Assembly (NCBI RefSeq): GCF_900106995.1
Contig: NZ_FNOK01000021.1
Span: 1 to 64,000, forward strand
Length of the DNA stretch: 64,000 nucleotides
Source of the DNA: Saccharopolyspora shandongensis
GTDB taxonomy: Bacteria; Actinomycetota; Actinomycetes; Mycobacteriales; Pseudonocardiaceae
Reading direction: 5' to 3'
Positions 24,200 through 33,091 of this stretch are shown here, piece after piece. The position numbers and the translations under genes are program-made. The notes beneath the pieces are model-generated. The model was not told the DNA's origin, did not search any database, and saw only the letters and a program-made list of their open reading frames with translations. The number at the start of each line of letters is the position of its first letter. Position 1 is the first letter of the stretch.

Positions 24200-25429
24200 A
24201 TGGATTTCTCGTTGGATGCTCGGAGCGAGGACCTTCGTGAGGAGCTCCTCGACTTCATGGACACCCATGTCTACCCAGCAGAGGCGGTGTTCCACGACGA
24301 GCTCCAGCAGCTCGAGGACCCGTTCGCCTGGACGGAGACCCCCATCCTCCAGAAGCTCAGGGACGAGGCTCGCAGTCGCGGACTGTGGAACCTCTTCCTC
24401 CCGGGCGAGGACGGCGCCGGCCTGACCAACCAGCAGTACGCCCCACTGGCCGAGATCACCGGTCGCAGCCGGCACCTGGCGCCGGCCGCGCTGAACTGTG
24501 CGGCGCCCGACACCGGCAACATGGAGCTGCTGTCGATGTTCGGCACCGAGCAGCAGAAGCGGGAGTGGCTCCAGCCCCTGCTGGACGGGCGCATCCGCTC
24601 ATCCTTCGCGATGACCGAGCCGGACGTCGCGTCCTCGGACGCCACCAACATCGCCACCAACATCGAGCGGGACGGCGACGAGTACGTCATCAACGGCCGC
24701 AAGTGGTTCATCACCGGAGCGATGAACCCGGCCGCCAAGATCTTCGTCGTAATGGGCAAGACCGACCCCACAGCAGACCGGCACCGCCAGCAGAGCATGA
24801 TCCTGGTGCCCCGCGACACGCCTGGCGTGACGGTGAAGCGCGGCATGATGGTGCTCGGTTACGACGACCGGCACAACGGTGGCCATGCAGAGATCGAGTT
24901 CACCAACGTCCGGGTCCCGGCTGCCAACCTCATCGGCAACGAGGGCGACGGCTTCGCGATCGCCCAGGCGCGCCTGGGGCCGGGCCGAATCCACCACTGC
25001 ATGCGCTCCATCGGGGTCGCCGAGCGGGCCATCGACATGATGTGCGCGCGGGCCGACGAGCGGGTCGCCTTCGGCAAGCCGATCAGCGAGCAGGGCGTGG
25101 TCCGCGACTGGATCGCCGAGTCCCGTGTCCGAGTCGAGCAGCTACGGCTGCTGGTGCTCAAGACGGCCTGGCTGATGGACACCGTCGGCAACAAGGGAGC
25201 GCACACCGAGATCCAGGCGATCAAGATCGCCACCCCGACGACCGTGGAGTGGATCCTGGACAAGGCCATCCAGGTGCACGGTGCGGGTGGACTCTCGCAG
25301 GACTTCTACCTGTCCTCCGCATACGTGCACGCACGCACGCTGCGCTTTGCCGACGGGCCCGACGAGGTGCACAAGAACGCCTTGGCCGGCAAGGAACTCC
25401 GACGCCAGGCCGTGCGTCGCAGTGCCTGA
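24200..25429 (+). CDS. acyl-CoA dehydrogenase family protein (ACAD10/11-like)
   Basis: A 409-residue FAD flavoprotein of the acyl-CoA dehydrogenase fold. FAMTEPDVASSDATNIATNI and RKWFITGAMNPAAKI form the central FAD/substrate part. The C-terminal helical part has QVHGAGGLSQDFYLSSAYVHA. It starts immediately after the APH-like kinase stop. In ACAD10/11 and LvaC-type systems the dehydrogenase-like partner eliminates phosphate from the phosphorylated hydroxyacyl-CoA to give an enoyl-CoA. Ordinary alpha,beta-dehydrogenation is the alternative. Confidence 0.88.
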   Translation: MDFSLDARSEDLREELLDFMDTHVYPAEAVFHDELQQLEDPFAWTETPILQKLRDEARSRGLWNLFLPGEDGAGLTNQQYAPLAEITGRSRHLAPAALNCAAPDTGNMELLSMFGTEQQKREWLQPLLDGRIRSSFAMTEPDVASSDATNIATNIERDGDEYVINGRKWFITGAMNPAAKIFVVMGKTDPTADRHRQQSMILVPRDTPGVTVKRGMMVLGYDDRHNGGHAEIEFTNVRVPAANLIGNEGDGFAIAQARLGPGRIHHCMRSIGVAERAIDMMCARADERVAFGKPISEQGVVRDWIAESRVRVEQLRLLVLKTAWLMDTVGNKGAHTEIQAIKIATPTTVEWILDKAIQVHGAGGLSQDFYLSSAYVHARTLRFADGPDEVHKNALAGKELRRQAVRRSA

Positions 25430-25503
25430 GCATGCGGCCTGAGTGCCGGCCACCACCGGCGTGTCCGGATCCGGCGCCGCACCGGATGATCGGCGTGCGA
25501 CGG

Positions 25504-25518
25504 CTATCACATGTATAG
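25504..25518. promoter_or_regulatory. candidate LysR-type operator (imperfect)
   Basis: CTATCACATGTATAG matches the palindrome at 12441-12455 at 12 of 15 positions and keeps the T-N11-A ends. It lies about 120 bases upstream of the reductase/P450 pair, in the 210-base gap after the acyl-CoA dehydrogenase. A separate promoter for the pair is plausible. Confidence 0.4.
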
Positions 25519-25639
25519 GCGGTCAGTCATTGCTAGCGCCGTCGAGCGACAGCATGATCGCCATGTGTCCATCCGAACTGCCCCCCGCGAGACCGAGTCA
25601 GAACGTGCCGGGCCGGTCTCGCGACACCAAGGAGTCCAG

Positions 25640-26578
25640 ATGCTCAGGGTTGCCCGCAAGGACATCCTGGCCGACGGAGTGGTGCGCCTGCGTCTGGAGC
25701 GACCCGCGGGCGGTCGCCTCCCCGACTGGGCGCCAGGTGCCCACATCGACGTGGTGCTGCCGGCCTCGGAAGGCGAGGCGCTGGTCCGGCACTACTCGCT
25801 CTGCGGAGACCGGTGGGACCCGGACGCCTACGAGATCGCCGTCCTGCGCGAGCCGAGCTCGCGAGGCGGATCGCGGTTCATCCACGACCACCTCAAGGTC
25901 GGCGACTCGCTGAAGGTCGGCACGCCGCGCAACAACTTCGGCCTCTGGTCCGCGACGCGCTACCAGTTCATCGCCGGCGGTATCGGGATCACCCCGATCA
26001 TGACGATGATCGCCGCCGCCGAGAAGCTGGAGATCGACTGGCACCTCCTCTACGGAGGCCGGTCGCGAGAGTCCATGGCCTTCCTCGATGAGCTCAGCCG
26101 GTACGGCGACCGGGTCACGATCTGCCCCCAGGACGAGCTCGGCCTGCTGAACCTGGATTTCCTCCAGGAGCCGGTCGCAGGAGGCAAGGTCTACTGCTGC
26201 GGACCCGAGCCGCTCCTGGATGCCGTCGCGGCCGCCACCACGAACTGGCCCGATTCCGCGGTGCGGTTCGAACGGTTCGTGCCGGCGGTGCAACCTCAGC
26301 CGGTGCGCTCCGAACCCTTCACCGTCGAGCTGGCCCAGTCGCGCACGTGCATCACCGTGGGCAACGAGGAGACCGTCCTCGAGGCGTTGAGCGCAGCGGG
26401 GGTCTCCGTGCTCTCCTCGTGCAACGAAGGCGTGTGCGGCACCTGCGAGGTCTCCGTCCTGGGCGGTGTGCCCGACCACCGCGACTCGCTCCTCAACGAT
26501 GCGGAGCGAGCCAAGGGTGATCGGATGTTCGTCTGTGTTTCCCGTTCGGTCACTGCCCGAATCGTGCTGGACCTTTAG
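25640..26578 (+). CDS. PDR/VanB-family reductase (flavin, NAD, 2Fe-2S)
   Basis: A 312-residue phthalate-dioxygenase-reductase-type protein. The flavin-binding domain has HYSLCGD near residues 53-59. The nucleotide-binding domain has GGIGITPIMTMIAAAEKLE and YCCGPEPLL. The C-terminal plant-type [2Fe-2S] domain has Cys 261, 266, 269 and 299. It passes electrons from NADH to an oxygenase, here surely the P450 that follows 10 bases later. AAGGAG lies 5 bases before the ATG. It is paralogous to the reductase at 53995. Confidence 0.88.
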   Translation: MLRVARKDILADGVVRLRLERPAGGRLPDWAPGAHIDVVLPASEGEALVRHYSLCGDRWDPDAYEIAVLREPSSRGGSRFIHDHLKVGDSLKVGTPRNNFGLWSATRYQFIAGGIGITPIMTMIAAAEKLEIDWHLLYGGRSRESMAFLDELSRYGDRVTICPQDELGLLNLDFLQEPVAGGKVYCCGPEPLLDAVAAATTNWPDSAVRFERFVPAVQPQPVRSEPFTVELAQSRTCITVGNEETVLEALSAAGVSVLSSCNEGVCGTCEVSVLGGVPDHRDSLLNDAERAKGDRMFVCVSRSVTARIVLDL

Positions 26579-26588
26579 GAGGTACACG

Positions 26589-27794
26589 GTGTCGACAGCC
26601 ACCCACGGTGCCACCGTCCCGGTGCTCGAGGACGACCCGTTCACGTCGGAGAACCTGGAGAATCCGCTGCCGCTGCAGGAACGGCTGCGCGAGGCCGGGC
26701 CGGTGGTGTTCCTGCGCAAGTACGGCGTCTACGCCGTCGCGCGCTACGACGAGGTCTACAACACCCTGGCCAACTGGCAGCAGATGACGTCGGGTTCTGG
26801 AGTGGGGCTCAACGAGCCTTGGCGGGCGAGGGGCCTCCTGCAGATGGACCCGCCGGAGCACGACGCGCCCCGCGAGGTGCTGGCGTCGATCATGTCGGCG
26901 CGGGTGCTGCGCTCGATGCAGGACTCGTGCAGGGAGCTCGCGGAGTCCATCCTCGACGACTTGCTCGGGCAGGCCGCCCGGGGAGCCGAGGTGGAGCTGG
27001 ACGGGTACAAGGACATCGGGTCGGTGTTCCCGGTGAACTTCTTCCCCGGTGCGGCGGGCATCGACGAAGACCAGCGCGAGAACCTGGTCCCCTACGCGGA
27101 CCACATCTTCAACCGCCTGGGTCCGATGAACGAGATCGCCATGGAGGGCGAGCCGCGGGCGGAAGCACTCGCGGAGTGGGCCACAGCCAAGTGTCAGCGG
27201 CACGCGCTGAAGCCGGAGGGGTTCGGGGCCGACATCTGGGCCGCTGCCGATCGAGGCGAGATCCTGCACGAGGCAGCACCGCTGCTGACGCGCTCCCTGC
27301 TCTCCGCCGGTGTCGACACCACGGTCTACGGGATCTCGGCGATGCTCTACGCCTTCGCCACCCATCCCGAGCAGTGGGCTGTGCTGCGCCAGAACCCCGG
27401 CTTGGCGCGCCTGGCCTTCGACGAGGCGCTGCGCTGGGAGTCCCCGGTCCAGATGATCTTCCGCAAGACTGCCGGCGAGGTGAGCCTGTCCGAGAGCGTC
27501 ATCCCGGCCGACACGCGGGTCCTGGTGTGCTTCGCGGCGGCCAATCGCGATCCCCGTCGCTGGGAGAACCCCTCGGTCTTCGACCTCTCCCGCGACCCCT
27601 CGGGTCACCTGGCCTTCGGCATGGGTATCCACCAGTGCGTCGGCCAGCACGCGGCGCGGTTGCAGGCCGCGACGCTGCTGGAGTCGCTGGCCCCGAGGGT
27701 GGAGAGCATCGAGCTCGCAGCCCCAGTGGCCCGGCACCACAACAACGTGCTGCGTGGCTGGGGAGCCATGCCACTCCGGCTGCGCCTGGCCTAG
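26589..27794 (+). CDS. cytochrome P450 (CYP199-like)
   Basis: A 401-residue soluble P450. It has the I-helix LLSAGVDTTVYG, the ExxR pair in FDEALRWESP, and the heme loop FGMGIHQCVGQ with Cys 350 as ligand. The overall pattern, including LREAGPVVFLRKYGVYAVAR at the N-terminus, resembles CYP199A enzymes that oxidise para-substituted benzoates. The N-terminal half is more divergent than in the second P450 at 54985. The start GTG follows AGGAGG, which overlaps the reductase stop. Electrons probably come from the adjacent PDR-type reductase rather than a separate ferredoxin. Confidence 0.88.
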   Translation: MSTATHGATVPVLEDDPFTSENLENPLPLQERLREAGPVVFLRKYGVYAVARYDEVYNTLANWQQMTSGSGVGLNEPWRARGLLQMDPPEHDAPREVLASIMSARVLRSMQDSCRELAESILDDLLGQAARGAEVELDGYKDIGSVFPVNFFPGAAGIDEDQRENLVPYADHIFNRLGPMNEIAMEGEPRAEALAEWATAKCQRHALKPEGFGADIWAAADRGEILHEAAPLLTRSLLSAGVDTTVYGISAMLYAFATHPEQWAVLRQNPGLARLAFDEALRWESPVQMIFRKTAGEVSLSESVIPADTRVLVCFAAANRDPRRWENPSVFDLSRDPSGHLAFGMGIHQCVGQHAARLQAATLLESLAPRVESIELAAPVARHHNNVLRGWGAMPLRLRLA

Positions 27795-28194
27795 GTGTAC
27801 TGGTGATCACCTTGTGGGGGAATGCCATTCGCGCAGCTCGCTTGGTTCGAACGACTCGTTCCAGTGAGCCTAATCAGTTCTGGGAGTGAGCCATCCGGCA
27901 AACTCCTGGTTGGTAGCCGACCGGCAGGTGAGCACTCTTTTTCATCCTGGTCAACCCGCAGTCGCGGGTCGCAAAGCTGCACGTCGATGCGGTGCCGCAT
28001 GCGCCGCAGGCGCATAACCCACCCACGACACCTGCACCGCCGCGGGTTCACGGCGCCCACCCCTTCAGGGTTCCCTCGGCGAGGACGGCCCCTCCGCCGT
28101 GTATCGGACATACATCAGGAGGGGCACCCACAGACCAGGGAGCCTCTGAGGTTCCGCCACCCGCACCGCCACGCAAATCGAGGTTGGAAAAACC
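27795..28194. other. 400-base intergenic region with two hairpins
   Basis: No convincing gene is seen. Two perfect hairpins occur: ACCCGC-AGTC-GCGGGT at 27954-27969 and ATGCGCC-GCA-GGCGCAT at 27999-28015. The second is a candidate terminator for the P450 unit, though far downstream and without a U-run. This is the border between the catabolic region and the exopolysaccharide locus. Confidence 0.35.
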
Positions 28195-28368
28195 TCAGTC
28201 CTTGCTGCCGCTGCGGAACTCGTAGATGTTGGTGCCTGCGCTGACCATCTCGGCGGCTTCGGCCGGCTTCTGGTCACGCAGCCATTTGCGCTGCTCACCC
28301 TGACTCTTGATCCAAACCCCGAGCAAAGCGCCCGAGAATCCCAGCAGTGCGCCGATGATCCCAGCCAC
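28195..28368 (-). CDS. small single-pass membrane protein, function unknown
   Basis: A 57-residue frame from a GTG at 28368. It has one N-terminal hydrophobic segment (AGIIGALLGFSGALLGVWI), then a charged helix with SQGEQRKWLRDQKPAEAAEM and a polar tail ending at 28195. An in-frame stop lies four codons upstream of the GTG, so it cannot be much longer. No clear ribosome site is visible. It may be a real small protein or the remnant of a larger one. I do not recognise the family. Confidence 0.4.
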   Translation of the reverse strand: MAGIIGALLGFSGALLGVWIKSQGEQRKWLRDQKPAEAAEMVSAGTNIYEFRSGSKD

Positions 28369-28916
28369 CGCACGAATAGCCTAACGGCGCGTTCGATCGA
28401 ACCGCAGCTTGCTACCGCGGATGAAGAACCGTGGGCCAAGGTTCGTGTCCGGAACTCGTCTTGTCCTTTTAGGACTTCGGGAGTTTCTCGGCAGGGCTCG
28501 ACATCGACTGTCACGGTGATGTCCGGCGAGGCCGGGTTCTGGTAGGTGGCGCGGGTACTTCTCCACCCGTCGAGGAGCACCACGCCGATGCCGCCTTGCG
28601 GGTGATCGCCGAATCACGACAGGTCCGGCTGCCGTCATGCGACGAGCCCATGCTGATGCTGCCCCGCCAACAGCGCCGTGTGCGAACTGGCCAGCAGAGC
28701 GGCTGCGAAGACGGGCACGCCAGCGCGGAGCGGGCCGTCGATGAGCCCGACGAGTCCGAGCCCGGCTGAACGTAGCCGCGGCACGAAGTTTTTCCGGTCC
28801 GCACGGCCGTTCACCTCTCATATGGGAACGTGTAACGGATTCGTGATAGCCCCGATAGCTCTGACGTCCGATCGGCTCCGCCGCGCGGACGTTTCTGCCA
28901 ATTGGAGAGGGGTCCG
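28369..28916. other. 548-base region upstream of the exopolysaccharide locus
   Basis: A minus-strand frame between about 28415 and 28583 reads GWRSTRATYQNPASPDITVT and may be a fragment of an unknown gene, without start or context support. The last 100 bases before the sugar transferase probably hold its promoter. Two copies of GATAGC (28845-28850 and 28854-28859) occur there, but they do not form a palindrome. Confidence 0.3.
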
Positions 28917-30431
28917 ATGCAGGAGCCGATGCGCGCACCGATGTCATTGCCGGACAGGGTGGGGTCGGCCGGATTTGTCCAAGCCCCGCGGTTGAACGCG
29001 ACGGCGCCCTCAACCCACCCGCTCCCCGCACCGCCCGCGACGGTGTGGGAACGGCGGTACCGATTCGCGGTGATCGCAAGCGACGCCATCGCAACGGCGA
29101 TGACCTCGGCAGCGGGGGCGGTCTGGGTGGCAGTGCTGGACATCGCGGTGCTGCCTCCGGCGGTGTTGGCGCTGCTCACCGCGGTGGCCGTGTTGTGGGC
29201 CCTGGCCGGCTCCTGGAACGTCAGGATCCTGGGGCAAGGACACGAGGAGTACCGGCGCCTGGGGCGGGGGATCTTCTCCGCTGGCGTCGTCCTGGCGGTC
29301 GCGGGGCTCGCGGTACCGCCGTTAGAAGTGCGGCCATGGGTTTTCGGTGTCTTACCCGCGCTTGCGCTTCTGGTGCTTGCGCAGCGGTACCTGCTGCGCC
29401 GCTACCTGCACAGCGCCCGCAGCGACGGCAGGTGCCTGCTACCGGTGATCGCCGCGGGCAGCACGCGCACGCTGCGCGACCTCATCGCCCGCACCCGCCA
29501 GCAGCCGCACGTCGGATGGCAGATCCAAGCGCTGTGCCTTCGTCCCGAGGCGAGCGAGGGACTGGTATGCGAGGTGGACGGCGTTCCGGTGATCGGTGAC
29601 GTCGATGACCTAGCGGAGCACGTCCGACGCGGTGGGTACCGGGTGGTCGCCATCACCGCCGATTCCTACTGGACTCCACGCCGCCTGCAGGAACTGGCGT
29701 GGAAGATCGAGGACACCTCCGCCGAGATGGTCGTTGCCCCGGTGCTGATGGAGGTGGCCGGTCCCCGGCTGCACGTGTCGTCGGTGCTGGGGATGCCGAT
29801 GCTGAAGGTCAGCGAACCCGCCTTCACCGGTGGTCGCCGCGTCGTGAAGGCGCTCGCCGACTGGGTCAGCGCGCTTCTCCTGCTGTGCATGATCTGGCCT
29901 GTGCTGCTGGTGATCGCCCTCGCCATCAAGGTGTCCGATGGTGGACCGGTGATCTACCGGCAGCGCCGAACCGGACGCGGCGGCACCACGTTCACGATGC
30001 TGAAGTTCCGCACCATGGTGGTGAGCGCGGACGCGATGCGAATCGCGTTGCGCCCGGCCAACGATGCGGAAGGGCCGTTGTTCAAACTGCGCCGCGACCC
30101 GAGGGTGACCAAGGTCGGTGGACTGCTGCGCCGGTACTCGCTCGACGAGCTGCCGCAGCTGTTCAACGTGCTCACCGGGCACATGTCGTTGGTCGGCCCG
30201 AGGCCGCCACTGCCGGAGGAGACCGAGACCTACGACTACGAGGTGGGGCGCCGCTTGCTGGTCAAGCCGGGGCTCACCGGGCTCTGGCAGGTCAGTGGTC
30301 GCAGCGACCTGTCGTGGGCCGAAAGCGTCCGGCTCGACCTGCGGTACGTGGAGAACTGGTCGCTGGCGATGGACGCCGTGATCCTCTGGAAGACCGTGCG
30401 CGCGGTGCTGACCAAGCAGGGCGCGTACTGA
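28917..30431 (+). CDS. polyprenyl-phosphate sugar-1-phosphate transferase (priming enzyme)
   Basis: A 504-residue protein with about five membrane segments in the N-terminal 270 residues, a CoA-binding-like middle, and a C-terminal bacterial sugar transferase domain. That domain has SDGGPVIYRQRRTGRGGTTF, TMLKFRTM, LRRYSLDELPQLFNVLTG and GRSDLSWAESVRLDLRYVEN. It loads a sugar-1-phosphate onto undecaprenyl phosphate and starts repeat-unit assembly at the membrane. ATG 28917 follows GAGAGG; a TTG at 28902 is the alternative. It converges on the glycosyltransferase ending at 30447. Confidence 0.9.
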   Translation: MQEPMRAPMSLPDRVGSAGFVQAPRLNATAPSTHPLPAPPATVWERRYRFAVIASDAIATAMTSAAGAVWVAVLDIAVLPPAVLALLTAVAVLWALAGSWNVRILGQGHEEYRRLGRGIFSAGVVLAVAGLAVPPLEVRPWVFGVLPALALLVLAQRYLLRRYLHSARSDGRCLLPVIAAGSTRTLRDLIARTRQQPHVGWQIQALCLRPEASEGLVCEVDGVPVIGDVDDLAEHVRRGGYRVVAITADSYWTPRRLQELAWKIEDTSAEMVVAPVLMEVAGPRLHVSSVLGMPMLKVSEPAFTGGRRVVKALADWVSALLLLCMIWPVLLVIALAIKVSDGGPVIYRQRRTGRGGTTFTMLKFRTMVVSADAMRIALRPANDAEGPLFKLRRDPRVTKVGGLLRRYSLDELPQLFNVLTGHMSLVGPRPPLPEETETYDYEVGRRLLVKPGLTGLWQVSGRSDLSWAESVRLDLRYVENWSLAMDAVILWKTVRAVLTKQGAY

Positions 30432-30446
30432 CGGCCGTTGGCTCCG

Positions 30447-31568
30447 TCAGCGGCAGCGGGCGACGTCGGTTGCGATCGCGACGATGTCGTCGCGGTAGCG
30501 CTGCGGTGAGAACACCTCCTGGGCGTGCTCGCGAGCCTGCGCTGCGGTGTCGAGAGTTCTTCGCCAATCAGCAAGCGCATCGCTGATCGCTTCGGCGAGC
30601 GCGCCGGGGTCGTCGGCGGGCACGACGCGACCGTAGCGCCCCTGCGCGACGGTCTCGGGCAAGCCCTGCACATCGGTCACGATCACCGGGGTGCCGGCCA
30701 GCTGCGCCTCCACAGCGGTGTTGCCGAAAGGCTCGAACCGCGACGGGACCAGCGCGATGTCGGCGTCCCGGTAGGCATCCCACACGTCCGCGCGGAAACC
30801 GCGGATGGCGACCACCCCGGCCAGGCCGTGACGCCGTACGAAGTCCTCCAGCTGCCGCTCGTACCACTCGTAGCCGGTGAACGCGGACCCCAGCAATTCG
30901 AGGACGACGTCGTGGCCATCGGCGCGCAAGCGGGCGATCGAGCGCACCGCGACGTCGGTGCCCTTGCGCGGGGAAAGTCGACCGACCAGCACGATCCGGA
31001 CCGGATCGGGTCGCTCACCGCGACGGACGGCGGCATGCACCGGACCGGCAACACCGTTGTAGACCAAGCGGATCCGGCGACGCAGCCAGGGCAGCGGTCG
31101 CGTGATCACGCGAGCGGTGGCCTCGCTGTTCACGACGACCGAGGCAGCGCACAGCAGGGGAGCGGCGAGCGCGGTCCTGATCAGGCGTGGTGCGCTGTCT
31201 TCAGCCTCGTGCACGTGGGCGATCACCGATCGCCGGGTCGAGCGGGCGAGCAGGAGCCACAACGGCACGGTCACGGTGTTGACGTACACGACGTCGGGGC
31301 GGGTCCTCCGCAGCAAGCGCAAAGTCGGTGCCACCGCTCGCAGGCCTTCCAGCAGCAGCCGCAGGAACCCGGCGGGGCGCAACGCCGCCTTCCGCAGCAC
31401 CGGGGTCGGGCACAGGACCACGTCCGCGCCCTGGTCGCGCAGGCGGTCGGCGAGCGGCCCGCGCTCCGGCAGCGCGACCACCACCCGCCAGCCCGCCTCG
31501 GTCAACGCGATGACCGATTCCAGGAATATGCGGTCGGATCCGTACAGCTCGGCACCGGGATGGACCAT
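30447..31568 (-). CDS. glycosyltransferase family 4 protein
   Basis: A 373-residue GT-B glycosyltransferase. The N-terminal domain begins MVHPGAELYGSDRIFLE. The C-terminal GT4 domain has VRIVLVGRLSPRKGTDVAVR, the nucleotide-sugar motif PSRFEPFGNTAVEAQLAGTP, and PETVAQGRYGRVVPADDP. It transfers a sugar to the growing lipid-linked repeat. The frame remains open far upstream, but the start at 31568 shares its A with the stop of the ligase-like gene (TGATG), so translation is coupled. Confidence 0.85.
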   Translation of the reverse strand: MVHPGAELYGSDRIFLESVIALTEAGWRVVVALPERGPLADRLRDQGADVVLCPTPVLRKAALRPAGFLRLLLEGLRAVAPTLRLLRRTRPDVVYVNTVTVPLWLLLARSTRRSVIAHVHEAEDSAPRLIRTALAAPLLCAASVVVNSEATARVITRPLPWLRRRIRLVYNGVAGPVHAAVRRGERPDPVRIVLVGRLSPRKGTDVAVRSIARLRADGHDVVLELLGSAFTGYEWYERQLEDFVRRHGLAGVVAIRGFRADVWDAYRDADIALVPSRFEPFGNTAVEAQLAGTPVIVTDVQGLPETVAQGRYGRVVPADDPGALAEAISDALADWRRTLDTAAQAREHAQEVFSPQRYRDDIVAIATDVARCR

Positions 31569-32893
31569 CAGCGCGGTTCGTCGGACCAACGTCGCTCCAC
31601 CTCTTCGATCGGGATGTGGGATGGCAGCATCGGGGGCGAGTTCCGCGTACTCGCCATGCTCGTCCACGCGGCCAGCAGGAATAGCCAGACGCATGCGACG
31701 TTGGCCGGAGCACCGAGCCCTTCGGTGAACATCGAGTTGGCGAGCAAGCCCGACAACACCGCGAGGACCAGGATGCGATCCAGCCGTGGTTCGGGCCGGA
31801 GGTTCCGCAGCGCGACCGCGGCGGTGACGATGCAGCCGAGCAGCACGAGCCACACCACCGCGCCGAGCAGTCCGGCGTCGACGAGCACGTTCACCAACCC
31901 GTTGTGCCCGCCGCCCAACCCGATCTCGTCGAGGAACAAGCCCTGCGAGGCGGTGAGACCGTGGCCGTAGAGCGGGCGTTGGAGGAACGCTTCCAACGCG
32001 TAAGCCCACAGATCCGTCCGCGAATTCAAAGACGCGAGCCGTTCGGCGGACTCGCCGCGGACGAAGAAAGCTTCGATCAGCGGCCCCGCGGCGAGCCACG
32101 CGGTGATCAGGACCAGCGCCAGCGCCACCGCGATCTCCAGCCGCCGGCGGCCGCGCCACCGCAATCCCGCGATCGCCAGGCAACCCACGATCGCCCCGAA
32201 CGCGGCCCCCCGCGTGTTGCTCCCGATCAACCCGGCGGCGCAGATCGCCAGCAGCACGAGGTAGGCGGGCAGCGGCCAGTGCGGGCCAGGCCGGGCCAAC
32301 CGGTGGCCGAAGGCGTACGCCACCAGGATCACCACCGCGAGCGCGAGGAACTGGCCCGCGTCCACCGGATGCAGGTACAGCCAAGTGAACCTGTCGGGCT
32401 GCGTCGGAAGCCGGGGGAACGGCACTACCACGCCGAAGACGACCGAGGCGCTGACCAGGACTGCGAAGGCGTGGGCGATGCGGTGCAACGCGTCTCGGGC
32501 GCAATGGCGGGCGATCGAACGGCTCAGCGCCAGCACGACCACGACCTGGCAGGCCCGCACGATGGCCAGTTCGCGGTACGGCGAGTACAACGCGGAAAGC
32601 ACCAGGACCGCCGCGTAGGCATAGGCCGAACAGGTGATCCAGTCGGCGCGCCGCAGCTGGGACGTGGGGCGGAAGCGCAGGAACAGGAAACCCGCCACGG
32701 CCGCGTAAGCGGCGATTTCGGCCAGCACGAACAGGTCCGGCGAGCCGGACACCGACTGGTCGTCGGCGCGAACGCGGAACTTGTATTCGCTGGCCACGAT
32801 CAGTGCGAGCACGCACCCGACGGGCCAGCGCTCGGCGTCGTAGGTCCGGCGACGCGCGACGCCATAGCGGCGTCGAAGGGCATTCCAGCTCAC
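31568..32893 (-). CDS. O-antigen ligase / Wzy-like polymerase family membrane protein
   Basis: A 441-residue protein with about 11-12 hydrophobic segments and a large extracytoplasmic loop near residues 285-330 (SLNSRTDLWAYALEAFLQRP, LYGHGLTASQG, HNGLVNVLVDAGLLGAVVW). These are the Wzy_C/WaaL signatures with the conserved R and H loop residues. It would polymerise or ligate exported repeat units at the outer face of the membrane. The start GTG at 32893 has GAGGA 7 bases upstream. The frame extends to 34105, but that part overlaps other genes and is not coding. Confidence 0.85.
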   Translation of the reverse strand: MSWNALRRRYGVARRRTYDAERWPVGCVLALIVASEYKFRVRADDQSVSGSPDLFVLAEIAAYAAVAGFLFLRFRPTSQLRRADWITCSAYAYAAVLVLSALYSPYRELAIVRACQVVVVLALSRSIARHCARDALHRIAHAFAVLVSASVVFGVVVPFPRLPTQPDRFTWLYLHPVDAGQFLALAVVILVAYAFGHRLARPGPHWPLPAYLVLLAICAAGLIGSNTRGAAFGAIVGCLAIAGLRWRGRRRLEIAVALALVLITAWLAAGPLIEAFFVRGESAERLASLNSRTDLWAYALEAFLQRPLYGHGLTASQGLFLDEIGLGGGHNGLVNVLVDAGLLGAVVWLVLLGCIVTAAVALRNLRPEPRLDRILVLAVLSGLLANSMFTEGLGAPANVACVWLFLLAAWTSMASTRNSPPMLPSHIPIEEVERRWSDEPR

Positions 32894-33091
32894 GGCCGGT
32901 CCTCGGATCAGGTGGGTTCGGGCGTGAATGCGCCGAAGGCGGGTTGCGGAATCGGTGTAACGACTTCCCGCCATCGACATATTACAAGCTGGACACCCAA
33001 TAGAGTGAGCCGCGCGAGAACAGCTGTGCGGCTCCTGGGCTGCCCGTCGTGACCCGGTGGCTGCCCCCCCGACGAAACGGTAGAGCGAAAG

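Noticed and set aside
27835-27870. GGTTCGAAC resembling a tRNA T-loop
   Set aside because: No acceptor stem, anticodon arm or correct spacing could be built around it.
28841-28859. Two GATAGC copies before the sugar transferase as a further LysR operator
   Set aside because: They are direct, not inverted, and GCTATC/GATAGC is expected by chance around twenty times on both strands of this window.
31569-32816. Upstream extension of the GT4 glycosyltransferase frame to 789 residues
   Set aside because: Out-of-frame shadow of the ligase-like gene; the TGATG junction marks the true start.
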